Positions 61,356-64,000 of a stretch of 64,000 nt of DNA are shown piece by piece. Below the pieces are notes generated by a model. That model did no database searches. It was not told the origin of the DNA and saw nothing but the letters and a program-made list of their open reading frames with translations. The position numbers were made by a program, and so were the translations under genes. Every line of letters begins with the position of its first letter. Position 1 is the first letter of the stretch. Source of the DNA: Siphonodentalium dalli (Eukaryota > Mollusca > Scaphopoda > Gadilida > Siphonodentaliidae); the NCBI GenBank assembly GCA_032622095.1, contig CP136065.1:207680151-207744150 (forward strand). Direction: 5' to 3'.

Positions 61356-61740
61356 TTTCACCAAATTCTCTTCTTTAGTAGAATAACTTCAATAGCCTGG
61401 TATTTATTTCTTTGTTTTGTTTTTCCACTGCCATTTTCGTGCACGAAATTAGGAAAATTGCCAAAATAATTAAGTTATCATTTGCCGGAGATAATCTTTC
61501 TTTTAAACACAACAAATTTTATATCTGACCCAAAATGTGACACTACACCCATATTCAAAGAATGGATATACTGCGTCTAAAAAGGTGTTAAAATACGTAG
61601 ACGTAAAAAAAATTGTAGGAGTGCGGCCATCTTGGATTTATGAACAATTCAAAACACGGAAGTCGTATAAAATGAAACGAATTTCATATACTTATAGCCA
61701 CGAGAAAGATGGCGGTCAAAATAGCCGCCGATAGTAAATA
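61356..61740 (-). promoter_or_regulatory. Candidate PDZD8 5' UTR/promoter region with YY1-like motifs
   Basis: Sequence upstream of the start ATG. It contains, reading the minus strand, CCAAGATGGCCGC at about 61620-61635, and on the plus strand AAGATGGCGG at about 61705. These match the YY1 consensus often found at animal start sites, but the same motif is common in repeats of this window. No TATA box is obvious. Confidence 0.3.
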
Positions 61741-64000
61741 GGTAGAATCTGAACTTCCAAATTCATTGCTTCTATCAGTGCATTTTAAATTGTCTCTCAT
61801 TTGTGAACATATAATGAGTACCTGTATTAATGTTTTTTTTCATTTTAACAGGAATTCTTTATTATAAAATTAGTATCAAATAAATTATACAATATTGCCC
61901 CAAAAAAATGCAGGAAAACAGCATATGTTTCTCTGGTGAGCCAATGGAGTACTCCACTCTGGGACCCATACATGGTGAAATATTCAACAATGTTGGAAAT
62001 AGTGCAAAGAAAATCAGCATGATTCATCACCAGGGATATGGGCTGTGTCACCATGATCCTTGAGAACCTAGAACTTCCATCACTAGAAAGTGTTGTAGAT
62101 ACAAATGTCTAACATGCTTGTACAAAGTGGTTGGTCCTCACAATAAATTATATGCCTGATAAAAACAGAGGCCTACCTTTACCATATTAAATATTAAGTA
62201 TTTGCTTAACATTCGCTTATGATTTGAACACTAAAAATCTAAGAGATGTAATTCTTAGCATCCACTTACCATTCAAATGCTAATAGATGTCATTTGAAGA
62301 TAAAAGTAGTATTTTTTTTACGCTAGTCATTCGAATGTTAAGATATATTCTTATATTCTTTCTTAACATTTGAAAGCTACTTGAGGATGCTATTTTCATG
62401 TGATCACACTAAAACATAGTTATTGGTAATACTTATAGTTTAAGAGGGAACATCTCCAAGTTTTGCTCTTTGTTGTTTCTTGGAAGGAGTCTGTGGATTA
62501 AATTTGTGTAAATACTGATAAACCATTATGGTATTAGCCCTTGAGGCAGTTAAAACGGGTAATAATAGCTATATGGCCTTTAAGTGCCTCTACATATATG
62601 CTATGGCCAATTGTTGCTTTTTCTTGTACTTGTGTGCAATGCAATAGATATATTCTTTGTCCCAATTAATTTGATTTTTGATTGATTAACATTTCTAGTC
62701 TGAAAGTATATTCAACAACAAAATATTAGCATATCAGTTATGTATAATAATGATAGATCTTGACATGTTCTAATAACTGCTGCAATTTCACATCATATTC
62801 AGAATAAAAGTGGAATTTTGAAAGAAACTGAAATTTATTTGACTGATAAATAATAGAGCACGCTCTTTGATAATAAACATGTGCCTGCATCAACAAATGT
62901 TTAATTGGTTCAATTAGATATATCTATTTGACCAAAGATGATATATCATCTAAAAGGGAATAAATACTTATGCACAGCACACATATATATATTATCAAGT
63001 AGTGTTGTAAAATATGTATTTATAAAAGATTATGCAGCAAAATTCAAAAGCATTCAAATAGAAGAGAAACCTTAGTATTTGAACGCTTAGCTACCCATTC
63101 AAATGTTAAGCATCAAAATACTAGTTATGCAAAAGAGATCAGATCTGAATGCTAAGCTTACCATTTGGTTACTAAAGTAGCATTAAAATGCTAAGTTAAT
63201 CACTGATTGGTCCAATCTCTCATTTCCTTTGTGGTTTTTGTCAAGCATTCAAATGCTGAACAATTCCTAAGAAAAGACTAAGGATACACATAACGGAACA
63301 TCAAAGCCAAGCCAATTTGAGGACTCTCTATAATAACATTGTCAAAATTTTAATGGTCTGAGAAAATACTAAAAAAAAGCGATCTTTCAAACTGATCCAG
63401 ACCAGATTATTCTTCTCATGCACCAACAACACAGTTCACATGGCAAATATCGACATCTTCAAATCGGCAATCACTAGGAGAGAAAATATGCCCTCCTCAT
63501 CCTATTAAAGCGAAATTGGTTACCAAGAACTTACATATAGAGATACAGATCATGGTCTCACATTCATAGCCAAGTCACACGCCCTTTTCCTTTATTATGG
63601 GGAGGGGTTGATTAGATAGTTGCTTGAATGCCATGTGTATGGACTCAATCAGTACAGGACTACAGGTTATAATTCCAAATACAAAGCTGACTTCAGCGCA
63701 CTTCGCCTCATGAAAATATCAACTCCAGGTTTACATACATGAGTAGCTTACCATGTAGAGTCTATGTGCAGTCAATGTAGATGATGGTGAATGAGGTATA
63801 GTTTTGACTATGTGCATGTTTAAAGGTACTCAATCTGATCAGACGGTCCCCATAACATCAAGATACAACAACAGCATTTCAAAATACACTTTAGTTATAA
63901 AAATCGATTTATTGCAACAAAATAATGCTAACCACTGTCAACTATGGTATCAAATTTCCCAAAACTTGTTATTTATCAACATTTTGATCAACAAAATATG
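61741..64000. other. Upstream intergenic sequence, no gene seen
   Basis: AT-rich. Repeated ATTCAAATGCTAA/ATTTGAA-type motifs around 62250-63260 look like degenerate repeats. The minus frame at 61845-62054 has no recognisable domain or splice context. Confidence 0.45.

Noticed and set aside
61845-62054. Possible exon of an upstream gene on the minus strand
   Set aside because: No recognisable domain and no convincing acceptor/donor pair.

Overview
This window is AT-rich, intron-rich, repeat-dense animal DNA. It looks like a marine invertebrate, most likely a lophotrochozoan such as a mollusc. That placement is an inference from intron density, intact DIRS retroelements, very many palindromic MITEs and a cysteine-rich dispersed gene family I associate with bivalve and coral genomes. 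Nothing here is bacterial: no operons, rRNA or CRISPR. Most open frames are chance ORFs in introns and repeats.

One host gene dominates the window. A PDZD8-like gene (ER-anchored SMP lipid-transfer tether) runs on the minus strand from an ATG at 61355 to a TGA at 6915. I assembled 22 coding exons by hand. Every junction is GT-AG, every phase matches its neighbour, and the total is 3216 nt (1071 residues plus stop). Domain order is the PDZD8 order: N-terminal membrane anchor (exon 1), SMP domain (exons 2-7), PDZ (exons 8-11), Ser-rich linker (exon 12), a probable beta-rich region (exons 13-16), C1 zinc finger (exons 17-18), acidic/Ser-rich linker (exons 19-21) and C-terminal coiled coil (exon 22).

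The introns and flanks are filled with mobile elements. (1) An apparently intact DIRS retrotransposon at 42682-47929 has gag-like, RT/RNase H/methyltransferase-like and tyrosine-recombinase frames on the minus strand, inverted terminal repeats and an internal complementary region. It sits in intron 8 inside an older MITE. (2) A second element with DIRS-type ends and internal complementary region but no recognisable polymerase lies at 11285-16071 in intron 19. (3) At least a dozen TTAA-flanked (piggyBac-like) MITEs share one hairpin core despite having different terminal repeats. (4) Others are a second palindromic MITE family, a hAT-type element with a perfect 8-bp duplication, tRNA-headed SINEs, a 5-kb TTAA element carrying a ~17-copy tandem array, and a 4.8-kb fold-back locus built on a decayed cysteine-rich gene family (49.0-53.9 kb).

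A recurring oddity is that tandem duplications span splice sites of the host gene itself. Exon 4 (donor side), exon 9 (donor side, expanded to an array), exon 16 (acceptor side, in frame) and exon 17 (donor-derived 32-bp minisatellite, about 20 copies) all show it. The left flank (1-6914) and right flank (61356-64000) contain repeats and no gene I can support.
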